Source: Mycobacterium sp. 852002-10029_SCH5224772 (lineage in GTDB: Bacteria; Actinomycetota; Actinomycetes; Mycobacteriales; Mycobacteriaceae). From it: a DNA stretch of 64,000 bases. Within the stretch, counting starts at the first letter, position 1. Every line of letters begins with the position of its first letter. Where the stretch lies: assembly GCF_001667315.1 (NCBI RefSeq), contig NZ_LZHT01000027.1:1-64000 (forward strand), read 5' to 3'. The notes under the pieces were generated by a model. The model saw only the letters and a program-made list of their open reading frames with translations, did not search any database and was not told the origin of the DNA. Below, piece after piece: positions 19,693 through 27,561 of the stretch. The translations under genes and the position numbers were made by a program.

Positions 19693-21288
19693 TCAGCGGC
19701 GTTCCAGGACCCGTAGCCCCAGCGAGAACAGCAGCCGGACCTCGGGGTCGGCCAGCGACGTCGACAGCAACTTCTCGATCCGCCGCACTCGGTAGCGAAC
19801 GGTATTCGGATGCACCCGCAACAACTGCGCGGCCGCGGCGATGTCGCCGAAGGCGTCCAGGTAGGTCCGCAGGGTGTCGGCCAGCACCGGATCCTCTTCG
19901 CCCAGTTGCACGATCCGCGGATCGATCAGGCGTTCGTCAGCACCGACCAGCGTCACGATTTCGTCGACCAGGACGGTGGTGCGCGCTTCGGCCAGCGACG
20001 TCACCTGTCCGAACGAAACTGGGTGGCGCTCAGCGCTATCCAGCACCCGGTCCACCTCCATGCGCGCCGCGGCGACCCCGGCCAGGCCCGCGACCGGCGC
20101 CGCGATGGCCGCCCGTAGCTGCACCCCGAGCTCGGCGCGCATGGCGCCGATGGTGCCACGCACCCACGAGGCGACCGACCGGTTCTGCGTCTGGGGCCGG
20201 GTGTGGGGAAGCAGGACGTACGTTCGTGAACCGTTGGAGGCCACCTGAGCGTCGCGCCGGAAAGCGCTGGCGCTCAGCGCAATAATGTCGGCGAGCCGAG
20301 CATGACCGGCCGAAGTCTCGCCGGCGTCCCAACCGATCAGGGCTGCGGCGGTGTCGGTGGTTAGCCCGAGTTCGCGGGCGATGGCGGTTGCGTCGGCGGC
20401 CTCGTCGGTCAGGCCCAGAAGTTGCTGGACCCGGCGCGCATGGGTGGACGGCCTGGCCGCCAGCCGCCACATGATCCGGGCGGCCAGTACGGCGGCGCCC
20501 CGCAAGATGTCCTCGGCGTCGTCGGCCAGCGGCTGTGAGCCTTGCTGCACCCAGATGGTTCCGGCGAACTCCGGCGGTCGCCGGGCGTCGGTCGCCGGCT
20601 GGTGGATCCCGATGGCCAGCCGCGGACGCAACCCCAATTCGGGCCGCTGTTTGACGCGCACCACCTCGGTGCCCGAACGCAGGGCATCGAAGATGCCCCA
20701 CTGGCCGATCCACTCGAGATGCTCGGGCGGGCCGGCCCTGCCCAGGATGGAGAGTCGGCGCAGCTCGTCGGCTTCGTCGTTGGAGGCCGAATAGGCCAAG
20801 ACATGGGATTGCGCGTTTTCGATGCTGACCATGCCGTGGATGCGGTCGGCGAGCGACTGCGCCAGTCCGAACAGGTCGGTGCCCGTGTCGTCCATCGCGT
20901 CGGCGCGGTCGCCATGATGCTCGAGGACGTGATTGACCAACTGGTAGAGGCGTTCCCACCGGGCGCGCGGATCGACGGCCACCACCGCCGAACCCGCCGC
21001 GACGGCCGTGGCCACCAATGCGTGGGACGGCTCTTTGACGAAGATGGCCACCGGCACGCGCTCGCGTGCCTGCCTGCCCATCCATTGCATCGCCTCGTCG
21101 TCGGCGACCCCCAACAGGAAGAAGACGTCCGCGGCGCCCGCCGCGGCCGCGAGCCCCAGGCGCACGTCATCGGAGTCGATCAGCGCCGCCGAAGCCACCG
21201 GAAGGTCCAGGCCTCGCGGGGCGTCGGCGAGGCTGACCATGGTCGCGTCCAGCGCGAGCAACAGCTGACCCAGCCCCACTCCGGCCAT
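19693..21288 (-). CDS. pruC: PucR-type transcriptional regulator of proline catabolism (PruC)
   Basis: 531 residues. The N-terminal ~250 residues form a PucR-type sensory region. A GGDEF-like middle (~270-420) follows, and the C-terminal ~60 residues carry the PucR helix-turn-helix, seen as YLDAFGDIAAAAQLLRVHPN followed by TVRYRVRRIEKL. It is divergent from pruA with only 83 bases between the start codons. In mycobacteria the Rv1186c orthologue activates pruA-pruB in response to proline, so the shared intergenic region is the likely target. ATG 21288 agrees with the family start; the ribosome-binding site is weak. An 87-base spacer separates its 3' end from the riboswitch. Confidence 0.9.
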   Translation of the reverse strand: MAGVGLGQLLLALDATMVSLADAPRGLDLPVASAALIDSDDVRLGLAAAAGAADVFFLLGVADDEAMQWMGRQARERVPVAIFVKEPSHALVATAVAAGSAVVAVDPRARWERLYQLVNHVLEHHGDRADAMDDTGTDLFGLAQSLADRIHGMVSIENAQSHVLAYSASNDEADELRRLSILGRAGPPEHLEWIGQWGIFDALRSGTEVVRVKQRPELGLRPRLAIGIHQPATDARRPPEFAGTIWVQQGSQPLADDAEDILRGAAVLAARIMWRLAARPSTHARRVQQLLGLTDEAADATAIARELGLTTDTAAALIGWDAGETSAGHARLADIIALSASAFRRDAQVASNGSRTYVLLPHTRPQTQNRSVASWVRGTIGAMRAELGVQLRAAIAAPVAGLAGVAAARMEVDRVLDSAERHPVSFGQVTSLAEARTTVLVDEIVTLVGADERLIDPRIVQLGEEDPVLADTLRTYLDAFGDIAAAAQLLRVHPNTVRYRVRRIEKLLSTSLADPEVRLLFSLGLRVLERR

Positions 21289-21371
21289 GTTGTCCGATCT
21301 TACTATGAACCTAGGTATGCCTTGTCCAATCGGCTAACTCAATGGGTGGTCGCCGCGAGGATCCTGGCGAT
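21289..21371. promoter_or_regulatory. Divergent pruC/pruA control region
   Basis: This 83-base gap must hold both promoters and the PruC site. It contains an imperfect inverted repeat: CCGAT near 21294 and ATCGG near 21330 sit about 32 bases apart, and the centre is A/T-rich (TTACTATGAACCTAGGTATG). This is a candidate PruC-binding site; no promoter hexamers are assigned. Confidence 0.4.
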
Positions 21372-23003
21372 ATGGACGCGATAACCCAGGTCCCGATGCC
21401 GGCCAACGAGCCGGTCCATGACTATGCGCCACAGTCCCCGGAGCGCACCCGGCTGCGCGCCGAACTCGCCGCGCTGGCCGATCACCCGATCGATCTCCCG
21501 CATGTCATCGGTGGCACCCACCGGATGGGCGATGGTGAGCGCATCGATGTCGTCCAGCCGCATCGCCACGCCGCGAAGCTGGGCACGCTGACCAACGCCG
21601 GGCACGCCGACGCGACGGCGGCGATCGACGCCGCGATGGCCGCGAAAAGCGCTTGGGCGGCACTGCCCTTCGATGAGCGGGCGGCGGTGTTCCTGCGGGC
21701 CGCCGACCTGCTGGCCGGGCCGTGGCGGGAGAAGATCGCCGCCGCGACGATGCTGGGCCAGTCCAAGTCCGTCTATCAGGCCGAGATCGACTCGCCGTGC
21801 GAGCAGATCGACTTCTGGCGCTTCAACGTGGCCTTCGCGCAACAGATCCTGGCGCAGCAGCCGATCAGCGGGCCCGGGGAGTGGAACCGCAGCGAATACC
21901 GCCCGCTGGAGGGCTTCGTGTACGCGATCACGCCCTTCAACTTCACCTCCATCGCCGGCAACCTGCCGACCGCGCCGGCGCTGATGGGCAACACCGTGGT
22001 GTGGAAGCCGTCCATCACCCAGACGCTGTCGGCCTATCTGACCATGCAGTTGCTCGAGGCCGCGGGGTTGCCTCCCGGGGTGATCAACCTGGTCACCGGC
22101 GACGGCTTCGCGGTTTCGGATATGGTGCTGGCCGATCGGCGGCTGGCAGGCATCCACTTCACCGGGTCGACCGCCACCTTCCAGCGACTGTGGTACCAGG
22201 TGGGCACCAATATCAGCCACTACCACGGCTATCCGCGTTTGGTCGGCGAGACCGGCGGCAAGGACTTCGTGGTCGCGCACGCGTCCGCACGGCCGGATGT
22301 GTTGTGCACCGCCCTGATTCGCGGCGCCTTCGACTACCAGGGGCAGAAATGCTCGGCGGCGTCGCGGGCCTTCATCCCGCAGTCGGTGTGGCGCCGCATG
22401 GGCGACACCTTCCTGGAGGAGACGGCCGCGCTGCGCTACGGCGACGTCACTGATCTGACCAACTTCGGCGGAGCGCTGATCGACCGGCGGGCCTTCATCA
22501 AGAACGTCGACGCCATCGAGAGGGCGAAGGGCGCGCCACACGTCACCGTCGCCGTCGGCGGCGAATACGACGACCGCGAAGGGTATTTCGTGCGCCCCAC
22601 GGTGTTGCTGTCCGATGACCCGCACGATGAGTCGTTCGCGACCGAATACTTCGGTCCGCTGCTGTCGGTGCTCGTGTACCCCGACGACGATTACGAACGG
22701 ATCCTCGACGTCGTCGACGGTGGTTCCCGGTACGCGCTGACCGGCGCGGTCATCGCCGACGACCGGAAGGCCGTGCTGACCGCGCAGGACCGGCTGCGCT
22801 TTGCCGCCGGGAACTTCTACGTCAACGACAAGCCGACCGGCGCGGTCGTCGGGCGTCAGCCGTTCGGCGGCTCGCGGGGCTCGGGCACCAACGACAAGGC
22901 CGGATCGATGCTGAACCTGTTGCGCTGGACGTCGGCTCGCACCATCAAGGAGACGTTCGTCCCGGCAACCCAGCACGCCTACCCGCACATGGGCGCCGAC
23001 TGA
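21372..23003 (+). CDS. pruA: Delta-1-pyrroline-5-carboxylate dehydrogenase (PruA/RocA)
   Basis: 543 residues, the usual length of mycobacterial PruA (Rv1187). Oxidises glutamate semialdehyde/P5C to glutamate with NAD+, the second step of proline degradation. The aldehyde-dehydrogenase general base is E293 (VGETGGKDF) and the nucleophile C327 (YQGQKCSAASR). ITPFNFTSIAGNLPTAP and the FGGSRGSGTNDKAGS tail are P5CDH-specific. ATG 21372 begins MDAITQVP, as in the M. tuberculosis protein; an in-frame ATG 30 bases upstream would add ten residues without homology. GAGGA lies about 10 bases before. Its TGA shares one base with the pruB start, so the pair is translationally coupled. Expression is probably PruC- and proline-dependent. 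Confidence 0.95.
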   Translation: MDAITQVPMPANEPVHDYAPQSPERTRLRAELAALADHPIDLPHVIGGTHRMGDGERIDVVQPHRHAAKLGTLTNAGHADATAAIDAAMAAKSAWAALPFDERAAVFLRAADLLAGPWREKIAAATMLGQSKSVYQAEIDSPCEQIDFWRFNVAFAQQILAQQPISGPGEWNRSEYRPLEGFVYAITPFNFTSIAGNLPTAPALMGNTVVWKPSITQTLSAYLTMQLLEAAGLPPGVINLVTGDGFAVSDMVLADRRLAGIHFTGSTATFQRLWYQVGTNISHYHGYPRLVGETGGKDFVVAHASARPDVLCTALIRGAFDYQGQKCSAASRAFIPQSVWRRMGDTFLEETAALRYGDVTDLTNFGGALIDRRAFIKNVDAIERAKGAPHVTVAVGGEYDDREGYFVRPTVLLSDDPHDESFATEYFGPLLSVLVYPDDDYERILDVVDGGSRYALTGAVIADDRKAVLTAQDRLRFAAGNFYVNDKPTGAVVGRQPFGGSRGSGTNDKAGSMLNLLRWTSARTIKETFVPATQHAYPHMGAD

Positions 23004-23968
23004 TGGCCGGACTGTTCGCCACCACCCTGCGCCCCGTGATCCTGGCGGCCGGGCGCGGTGACGTAGTGCGCCGTGGCGCCGAAAGGCTCCCGGTGACCCG
23101 TCGCGTGGTGCGACGCTTCGTCCCGGGCGAGACCGTCGACTCCGCGCTGGACAGTGCTGCAGCGCTTCGTGATTCGGGTCGGCTTGTCAGCGTCGACTAT
23201 CTGGGCGAGGACGTGACCGACACGGACACCGCCGATGCGACGGTGCAGACCTACCTGGATCTGATCGAAGAGCTGGGCCGCCTCGATACCGGGGGCGGTG
23301 TGGTCCGGCCGCTGGAGGTCTCGGTCAAGTTGTCGGCGCTAGGGCAGACGCTCGGGCGCGACGGACACAAGATCGCGCGCGATAACGCGTGGTCGATCTG
23401 CGACGCCGCCCGGCGGGCGGGCGTGTGGGTGACGGTCGACGCCGAGAACCACACCACCACCGAGTCGACGCTGTCCATCGTGCGCGACCTGCGGGCCGAC
23501 TTCCCGTCGCTGGGCGTGGCTGTGCAGGCGTATCTGCGGCGGACGCTGGATGATTGCGAGGAATTCGCCTCCTGCGGCGCCCGGGTCCGGTTGTGCAAGG
23601 GCGCCTACGACGAGCCCGCATCGGTGGCTTACCGCGGGCAGGCCGAGGTGACCCATTCGTACTTGGAGTGCCTTCGGGTGCTGATGACCGGGACCGGCCA
23701 CCCGATGGTGGCCACCCACGACCCGGCGATCATCGATGCGGTGCCGGCGATGGTGCGCGAATCGGGCCGCGGCGCCGGTGAATTCGAATACCAGATGCTG
23801 TACGGCATTCGCGACCACGAGCAGCGACGCCTCGTCGGGGCCGGTAACACCGTGCGGGTGTATCTGCCGTTCGGCACCCAGTGGTACGGCTATTTCATGC
23901 GGCGACTGGCCGAACGACCCGCGAACCTGACGTTCTTCCTGCGGGCGCTGGCGCAGCGGCGTCACTGA
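23003..23968 (+). CDS. pruB: Proline dehydrogenase (PruB)
   Basis: 321 residues of the monofunctional FAD-dependent proline dehydrogenase family (Rv1188 counterpart), catalysing proline to P5C and feeding electrons to quinones at the membrane. Seen are SVKLSALGQ, TVDAENHTTTEST, RVRLCKGAYDEPA and ATHDPAIIDAV, the barrel strands that build the FAD site, and the C-terminal GTQWYGYFMRRLAERPAN motif that binds substrate with its arginines. The start codon overlaps the pruA stop (TGATG). The 3' end overlaps the convergent tetR gene by 7 bases. Confidence 0.95.
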   Translation: MAGLFATTLRPVILAAGRGDVVRRGAERLPVTRRVVRRFVPGETVDSALDSAAALRDSGRLVSVDYLGEDVTDTDTADATVQTYLDLIEELGRLDTGGGVVRPLEVSVKLSALGQTLGRDGHKIARDNAWSICDAARRAGVWVTVDAENHTTTESTLSIVRDLRADFPSLGVAVQAYLRRTLDDCEEFASCGARVRLCKGAYDEPASVAYRGQAEVTHSYLECLRVLMTGTGHPMVATHDPAIIDAVPAMVRESGRGAGEFEYQMLYGIRDHEQRRLVGAGNTVRVYLPFGTQWYGYFMRRLAERPANLTFFLRALAQRRH

Positions 23969-24579
23969 GCGCGTCGCGGACGCGGACGGTCGCTGGCGAA
24001 GCCGCGCACCACGTGGGCGCGCACGAACTCCGCCGCCACGTCGGGATCGTCCATGTCCAGGGTCGAGGACGGCGTGCTGAATAGCGAGAACAGGATCCGC
24101 GCGAACCACTCGCCGGCGGCCTCGACATCGAGATCCTTGCGCACCTCGCCCGTGAGCCTGGCGGCCGACAGGTAGGGCGCGAAGAACTCGACGCATTCAC
24201 GCAGCAGCACGGCGGCGTCCTTGGTCAGCAGCAGGCTGATCGCGTCTTCGTCGAAGTACTTCTCGGAAGCGATGACTCGACGCGCCTGGGTGACGAATAC
24301 CGCCGCCGCGCACAGCTTGTCCTCCAGGTTGCCGCCCCGATCCATCGCCTTGGTCATCTCGCGATAGAAGCGCTCGGACGCGTGTTCGGCGCATGCCTCG
24401 ACGATCGCGGCCTTGTCGGAAAAGTATTCGTAGATGGTGCTGCGGGATACGCCGGCCCGCTTGGCGATGTCGACGATGGTCGCCTTCTGCAATCCCTGTT
24501 TGCCGAAACACGCGAACGCGGACTCCACGATGAGCTCGCGGGTATCGGTCGGCTGCTGGAAGGCGGAAGTCTGCGCCAT
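23962..24579 (-). CDS. TetR-family transcriptional regulator
   Basis: 205 residues. An N-terminal helix-turn-helix is clear: residues ~15-60 contain IVESAFACFGKQGLQKATI, then DIAKRAGVSRSTIYEYFSDK. The rest is an all-helical ligand-binding domain of unknown specificity. It lies on the same strand as, and 136 bases downstream of, the thiolase/MaoC operon, and is its most likely local regulator (inference). It is convergent with pruB, sharing 7 bases. ATG 24579 is preferred over GTG 24582; neither has a strong ribosome-binding site. Confidence 0.85.
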   Translation of the reverse strand: MAQTSAFQQPTDTRELIVESAFACFGKQGLQKATIVDIAKRAGVSRSTIYEYFSDKAAIVEACAEHASERFYREMTKAMDRGGNLEDKLCAAAVFVTQARRVIASEKYFDEDAISLLLTKDAAVLLRECVEFFAPYLSAARLTGEVRKDLDVEAAGEWFARILFSLFSTPSSTLDMDDPDVAAEFVRAHVVRGFASDRPRPRRAQ

Positions 24580-24715
24580 CACGGGACCAACGCACCCCGG
24601 GGCGCCGGCCCGGCATCAGTCGGTCGAACGGAAAAGCTGATGTGGCGCAAGAACGATAGCTCGATGGGGCCGCCGTGGGCGGCCAGGAGCGCGAGCCTCG
24701 GCATGACGGGTTCCC

Positions 24716-25885
24716 TCAGCCGGCCGGTGCGAGGATCAAACCACTGGTGGGCACGCCGGTGCCGGAGGTGACCAGCACATGTTCGACGTTGTCGACCTGG
24801 TTGTGCGAGGTGCCGCGCACCTGGCGCACCCCCTCGGTGATGCCGTTCATGCCGTGGATGTACGCCTCGCCCAGCAGGCCGCCGTTGGTGTTGATCGGAA
24901 AATCGCCGCCCAGCGACAGCCGCTCGACGGTGGCGAAGTCCTTGGCCTCGCCGCGCCCGCAGAAGCCGAGTTCTTCGAGCTGGGTGAACACGAACGGCGT
25001 GAAATGGTCATAGATGAAGGCGGTTTGGATGTCCTGGGGCTTGAGGCCGGAATCGCGCCATAGTCGCCGGGCGACCACCCCCATCTCCGGCAGTCCGGTG
25101 ATGTCGTCGCGGTAGTAGCTGGTCATCATCTCGCCGTTGTAGGCCGCTCCCTGCGCGGCCGCGGTGATGATCGCGGGTGGCTGCCGCAGGTCCCGAGCGC
25201 GTTCGGCACTGGTGACGACGAGCGCGACACCGCCGTCACTCTCCTGGCAGCAATCCAGCAGCCGCAGCACGGGTTCGACGATCCAGCGCGAATTCTGATG
25301 ATCTTCCAGCGTGATCGGGCGCTCGTAGAACCAGGCATCGGGGTTTTTCGCCGCATGCTTGCGGTCGACGACCGCGATTCTGCCGAAGTCCTCGTTGGTG
25401 ACCCCGTACGTCGACATGTATCGCTGGGCGTGCACCGCGACCCACGCCGCGGGAGTGAGCAGGCCGAACGGCGCGTAATGCGCCATGAACAACGGTGTTT
25501 CGGCCATGCTGCGGCCGCTGCCGCCGAACCGGAAGCCGGAACGTTCGTTGAAGGCGCGCCAGCAGACCACCACATCGGCGACACCGGTGGCGACGGCCAT
25601 CGCCGCGTGGACCACGGTGCCCGCGGCGGCGCCCCCGCCGTGGTGGACGCGGGAGAAGAAGCTCAGGTCGCCGATGCCCACGTTGCGGGCAATGTCGATC
25701 TCGTCGCTGGAATCCATGGTGAAGGTGACCATGCCGTCGACGTCGGCGGGCGCCAGGCCCGCGTCGTCCAGTGCGGCGCTGACCGCCTCGCACGCCAATT
25801 GCAGTTCGCTGCGCCCGGATTCCTTGGAGAACTCCGTCTGGCCGATCCCGACGATGGCCGCCGCGCCCGGCAGCGTCCTGCTCAT
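24716..25885 (-). CDS. Thiolase-like lipid-transfer/aldolase protein (Ltp2-like)
   Basis: 389 residues of the SCP2-thiolase-like family. VHHGGGAAAGTVVHAAMAV replaces the nucleophilic-cysteine loop of true thiolases, so thiolytic activity is unlikely. HFTPFVFTQLEELGF and FPINTNGGLLGEAYIHGMNG are typical of the Ltp proteins. Length and gene context (MaoC, DUF35, MaoC) match Ltp2 of M. tuberculosis, which with the DUF35 part of ChsH2 performs a retro-aldol cleavage of the cholesterol side-chain propionyl-CoA unit. A comparable carbon-carbon cleavage of a branched acyl-CoA is proposed here; the substrate is not determined. The start overlaps the preceding MaoC stop by 4 bases (ATGA), placing it last in the operon before tetR. 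Confidence 0.85.
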   Translation of the reverse strand: MSRTLPGAAAIVGIGQTEFSKESGRSELQLACEAVSAALDDAGLAPADVDGMVTFTMDSSDEIDIARNVGIGDLSFFSRVHHGGGAAAGTVVHAAMAVATGVADVVVCWRAFNERSGFRFGGSGRSMAETPLFMAHYAPFGLLTPAAWVAVHAQRYMSTYGVTNEDFGRIAVVDRKHAAKNPDAWFYERPITLEDHQNSRWIVEPVLRLLDCCQESDGGVALVVTSAERARDLRQPPAIITAAAQGAAYNGEMMTSYYRDDITGLPEMGVVARRLWRDSGLKPQDIQTAFIYDHFTPFVFTQLEELGFCGRGEAKDFATVERLSLGGDFPINTNGGLLGEAYIHGMNGITEGVRQVRGTSHNQVDNVEHVLVTSGTGVPTSGLILAPAG

Positions 25886-26337
25886 GAGCCGGACCCGCCG
25901 AGCAGGCTGAGCACCGCGGTGCCGGACACGTGGTCGCCCAGGCTGTTGGCGCCCGCGAAGGTCACCTCGACGAAATTCTCGCCCCCCGAGCCTGCGTTCT
26001 TGCCGGTGACGCTGCCGGTGAAGCGCAGCGGATCATCGGGAAAACACGGTACTCCCAAGCGAATCGACAAGTTCTTTACCATCGCCTCGGGGCCCGCCCA
26101 GTCGGTGAGGAAGCGCACGCAGTAGCCGTTGGTGGTCAGGATGTTCATGAACAGGTTGGGCGAGCCCTGCTGTTTGGCGTAGTCGCGGTCGTGATGCACC
26201 GGCATGAAGTCGCGGGTGGCGATCGCGCCGGCAACGATCATCGTTGTGGTGATCGGGATCTCGAGGGGGGTGACCTCGTCACCCACCGCGATGTCCTGCC
26301 ATCGCAGGGTGGTGGTGTGCTTCGCGGTGGTCGTCAT
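25882..26337 (-). CDS. MaoC-like enoyl-CoA hydratase subunit (ChsH1-like size)
   Basis: 151 residues with a single hot-dog domain. The segment RDFMPVHHDRDYA carries the DxxPxHxD pattern with both the aspartate and histidine expected for an R-specific enoyl-CoA hydratase. ATG 26337 has AAGGGA upstream; a longer in-frame extension to 26460 is low-complexity and rejected. Third gene of the minus-strand operon, 82 bases after the DUF35 gene and overlapping the Ltp gene by 4 bases. By analogy with ChsH1-ChsH2 it probably pairs with the 181-residue MaoC protein encoded first in the operon. Confidence 0.85.
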   Translation of the reverse strand: MTTTAKHTTTLRWQDIAVGDEVTPLEIPITTTMIVAGAIATRDFMPVHHDRDYAKQQGSPNLFMNILTTNGYCVRFLTDWAGPEAMVKNLSIRLGVPCFPDDPLRFTGSVTGKNAGSGGENFVEVTFAGANSLGDHVSGTAVLSLLGGSGS

Positions 26338-26419
26338 CGGTGTCCCTTCGAATAAATCGCGCCAAGCTGGGCCGGCTGTGCCGACGCCGGACCGAGAAAG
26401 TTGAGATCCATGACCGCAC

Positions 26420-26818
26420 CTAGTCGCGGCGCCGGAATTGGTGCAGCACCAGGCCGTCATCGAATGTCTGGTAGTAGACCTCCACGGCCAATCCGTCTGT
26501 CACGTCGGAGGGATCGATGCCGGTCAGGTTGGACACCAGCCGTACTCCTTCCTCGAGTTCCACCAGCGCGACGACGTAGGGATAGTCGAAGAACGGAAAC
26601 TTGGGCTCGTGTGGCATCACGTAGCTGTACACCGTGCCGAGACCGGATGACTCGATCGCGTCCCACTTCAGCGAACGGCAGTGCGGGCACATTGGGCGGG
26701 GCGGGTGACGCAGCGTCCCGCAGCCACCGCAGCGCTGAATCAGAAGTCGGTTTTCCCGCAATCCATTCCAGAAAAATTCGGTGTCGCCGGTGATCGCCGG
26801 CGCCAGACGGGCCGCCAT
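26420..26818 (-). CDS. DUF35 OB-fold/zinc-ribbon protein (ChsH2 C-terminal-domain-like)
   Basis: 132 residues. A four-cysteine zinc ribbon is seen as RCGGCGTLRHPPRPMCPHC, followed by an OB-fold with SYVMPHEPKFPFFDYPYVVALVELEE, the DUF35 signature. DUF35 proteins bind acyl-CoA thiolases and aldolases such as Ltp2. ATG 26818 overlaps the TGA of the upstream MaoC gene by one base (TGATG). Together the two products total 313 residues, close to the single MaoC-DUF35 chain ChsH2 as recalled, so this looks like a split ChsH2. Whether the split is ancestral or arose by a point change cannot be told from this sequence alone. Confidence 0.85.
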   Translation of the reverse strand: MAARLAPAITGDTEFFWNGLRENRLLIQRCGGCGTLRHPPRPMCPHCRSLKWDAIESSGLGTVYSYVMPHEPKFPFFDYPYVVALVELEEGVRLVSNLTGIDPSDVTDGLAVEVYYQTFDDGLVLHQFRRRD

Positions 26819-27363
26819 CAGTTTGCCGGCCTGAATCGCAGCACCCGGAATCGTTGCCGCCCCAACACTTCGCCGTTCTGGTCCGTGTAGGTGGTCAGCC
26901 ATGTCAGAAAGAAACCGGTGCCCAGTGCCGTCTTCTTCTCGTCGGAGACCGCTTCGTAGACGGTCGTCGCGCTGATCACATCGCCCAGCCGCGGGTAACG
27001 CTCGATCTCGAACTCCGAATTGGTCGCCACCGTGCTGGTGTAGCCGGCCTGGTCGAGGAATTCCGTTGGGTTGCTTTTGATCTCGATAGGAGCCCCACCC
27101 CGATCGCCGATTCCCTCCAGTATCGGCGATGGCATCGTCCACGTCTGCAGCATTACCGGCGGGGACACGATGCCGCCGAACCGTGACGAGGCCGCGAACT
27201 CCGGATCGAGATATACCGGGTTCATGTCGGCCATCGCGTACGCCCAATGCCGGATCATCGGCTGGTTCACCGGGTCCGGGGCCAGCGAGGGTGTTCCGGT
27301 GCCACCGGTCGGCCGCCCGACGAGGGCCCGCACCTTGGCGCTGACGGTTTCTGAGTCGGTCAC
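26818..27363 (-). CDS. MaoC-like dehydratase-domain protein (ChsH2 N-terminal-domain-like)
   Basis: 181 residues. MNPVYLDPEFAASSRFGGIV matches the MaoC hydratase loop, but the position of the catalytic histidine in DxNPxHxD is occupied by tyrosine (DMNPVYLD). This chain is therefore probably the non-catalytic partner of the 151-residue MaoC subunit, which keeps both residues. The start at 27363 is GTG; the promoter region lies in the 198-base gap to the divergent aldehyde dehydrogenase. First gene of the operon. The mixed active/inactive pairing is what would be expected for a ChsH1-ChsH2-type heteromer (inference). Confidence 0.82.
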   Translation of the reverse strand: MTDSETVSAKVRALVGRPTGGTGTPSLAPDPVNQPMIRHWAYAMADMNPVYLDPEFAASSRFGGIVSPPVMLQTWTMPSPILEGIGDRGGAPIEIKSNPTEFLDQAGYTSTVATNSEFEIERYPRLGDVISATTVYEAVSDEKKTALGTGFFLTWLTTYTDQNGEVLGRQRFRVLRFRPAN

Positions 27364-27427
27364 GTAGCAAGCCCCTCTCGCCGGACACCCTGATCCGACA
27401 GATTGATGCGATCTGTCACGCGAGTTG

Positions 27428-27481
27428 TGTGTACTCTGCGCGCTTGCGTGCTGTCAATACAACAGCAAAGTGCGCGAAGAG
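27428..27481. promoter_or_regulatory. Candidate minus-strand promoter and operator between divergent operons
   Basis: On the minus strand a perfect TTGACA lies at 27457-27452, with TACACA/GTACAC 17-18 bases downstream, a plausible promoter for the MaoC operon. An imperfect inverted repeat brackets it: CTCTGCGCGCTTGC at 27434-27447 and GCAAAGTGCGCGAAGAG at 27465-27481. This is a reasonable place for the TetR protein encoded at 23962-24579 to bind. No experimental support is available. Confidence 0.35.
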
Positions 27482-27561
27482 CTCCGGAATTCGCGCAAAT
27501 GATGATTGACGGCGGCCGCCGGGGCGGGTACACCAAGTGATCAGATGACCGGAGGAAGCAC

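Noticed and set aside
26819..27388. Long minus-strand frame upstream of the DUF35 ATG, which would give a 322-residue DUF35 protein
   Set aside because: The extra 190 residues are an out-of-frame reading of the MaoC gene and lack any MaoC signature, so it is not a fused ChsH2.
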